5,316 nt of DNA from an uncultured beta proteobacterium (GTDB taxonomy: Bacteria; Pseudomonadota; Gammaproteobacteria; Burkholderiales; Burkholderiaceae_C): positions 1-5,316 of the forward strand of contig CAISIP010000112.1 in assembly GCA_903885415.1 (NCBI GenBank), in the 5' to 3' direction. The translations under genes and the position numbers were made by a program. The notes under the pieces were generated by a model. It saw only the letters and a program-made list of their open reading frames with translations. It searched no databases and had not been told where the DNA came from. Shown here one piece after another: positions 4,950 to 5,316 of this stretch. Numbering within the stretch: position 1 is the stretch's first letter; each line of letters begins with the position of its first letter.

Positions 4950-5316
4950 ATGGCAACTGCAAAAAAAGCCCCGGCCAAAAAGGCCCCCGCCAAGAAGGCT
5001 GCACCCGCAAAGAAAGCAGCCCCGGCAAAGAAAGTAGCCGCCAAGAAGGCTGCACCGGCAAAGAAGGCAGCGCCTGCTAAAAAAGCAGCGCCCGCCAAAA
5101 AGGCCGCTCCCGCGAAAAAGCGCGCTGTCAACGCGGCGTTCATGAAGGCGTTGATGCCAAGCGCTGCGCTGGCCGCAGTCGTGGGTGCAACCCCGCTTCC
5201 GCGTACCGAAGTGGTCAGCAAACTGTGGACCTACATCAAGAAGAACAAGCTGCAGAATCAGGCCAACAAGCGCATGATCGACGCGGACGCCAAGCTCAAG
5301 GAAATCTTCGGCAAGA
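4950..5316 (+). CDS. Histone-H1-like tail plus SWIB domain protein (3' end outside window)
   Basis: This is a small basic protein with two parts, of which 122 residues are visible before the window edge. Residues 2-58 are a Lys/Ala/Pro tail like eukaryotic histone H1 tails and bacterial H1-like proteins, expected to bind DNA by charge. Residues from about 61 form a SWIB/MDM2 domain: NAAFMKALMPSAALAAVVG leads into LPRTEVVSKLWTYIKKNKLQ and ends, so far, at DAKLKEIFGK. Free-standing bacterial SWIB proteins are usually short, so roughly 20-30 residues are probably missing. The likely role is nucleoid binding or organisation in the cytoplasm; the partner and exact function are unknown. ATG 4950 is supported by AAGGA at 4935-4939. 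It has its own upstream region and appears to be transcribed separately from the permease. Identification of the fold is firm, function is inferred. Confidence 0.9.
   Translation, partial: MATAKKAPAKKAPAKKAAPAKKAAPAKKVAAKKAAPAKKAAPAKKAAPAKKAAPAKKRAVNAAFMKALMPSAALAAVVGATPLPRTEVVSKLWTYIKKNKLQNQANKRMIDADAKLKEIFGK
4968..5120 (+). repeat. In-frame tandem repeat coding for (A)APAKK units
   Basis: Residues 7-57 are nine tandem units: APAKK twice, AAPAKK twice, one divergent VAAKK, then AAPAKK four times. DNA units are 15 or 18 bases and vary in synonymous codons (GCA/GCC/GCG/GCT, AAA/AAG), so they are similar, not identical. Unit gain or loss would keep the frame, so tail length probably varies between strains. 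Confidence 0.85.

Noticed and set aside
4968..5120. CRISPR or satellite-like repeat array
   Set aside because: The periodicity follows codons of a continuous reading frame with no unique spacers, so it is a protein repeat.
4931..5221. Antisense 96-residue frame of repeated FLAGAA units
   Set aside because: It is the mirror image of the Lys/Ala/Pro tandem repeat on the other strand, so its hydrophobic repeats are a by-product.

Overview
This GC-rich window looks like a betaproteobacterial chromosome, most likely Bordetella or a close Alcaligenaceae relative. The clues are the strong G/C bias at third codon positions, the polyamine transporter genes, and a lysine/alanine/proline-rich histone-H1-like tail joined to a SWIB domain, an arrangement I associate with Bordetella. 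The genus is inferred from recalled protein families; no search was run.

Layout. Positions 1-218 are non-coding: an AT-rich block (about 1-135) with small inverted repeats, then a GC-rich 3' flank. Positions 219-3206 on the minus strand hold potG-potH-potI, the ATPase and two permeases of a putrescine-type (PotFGHI) ABC importer, as a tight operon: a 31-nt gap between potG and potH, and an ATGA overlap between potH and potI. The gene expected first, potF (periplasmic binding protein), is not there. In its place, minus-strand 3337-3197 carries a 46-codon reading frame with a good Shine-Dalgarno, a credible Sec signal peptide and a short unrelated tail; its stop overlaps a possible potG GTG start. 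I read this as the stump of a potF that has lost nearly all of its mature domain. Positions 3338-3709 contain no intact gene but hold a minus-strand stretch that may be a decayed coding region, and one of two copies of a 10-bp perfect palindrome. The other copy covers the start codon of the stump.

Positions 3710-4624 on the plus strand encode a ten-helix EamA/DMT-family permease, divergent from the pot operon. Positions 4625-4949 are intergenic, with a candidate promoter, a three-copy AACATG motif and a leader hairpin. From 4950 to the window end lies the 5' part of the H1-tail/SWIB protein, cut off by the window edge.

Together: one polyamine import operon that probably cannot work with a local binding protein and would need one encoded elsewhere, one small-molecule transporter of unknown substrate, and one nucleoid-associated or DNA-binding protein. 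I see no CRISPR array, phage gene, insertion sequence, rRNA or tRNA. The best candidates for a second look are the potF stump, the region behind it, and the AT-rich left edge.
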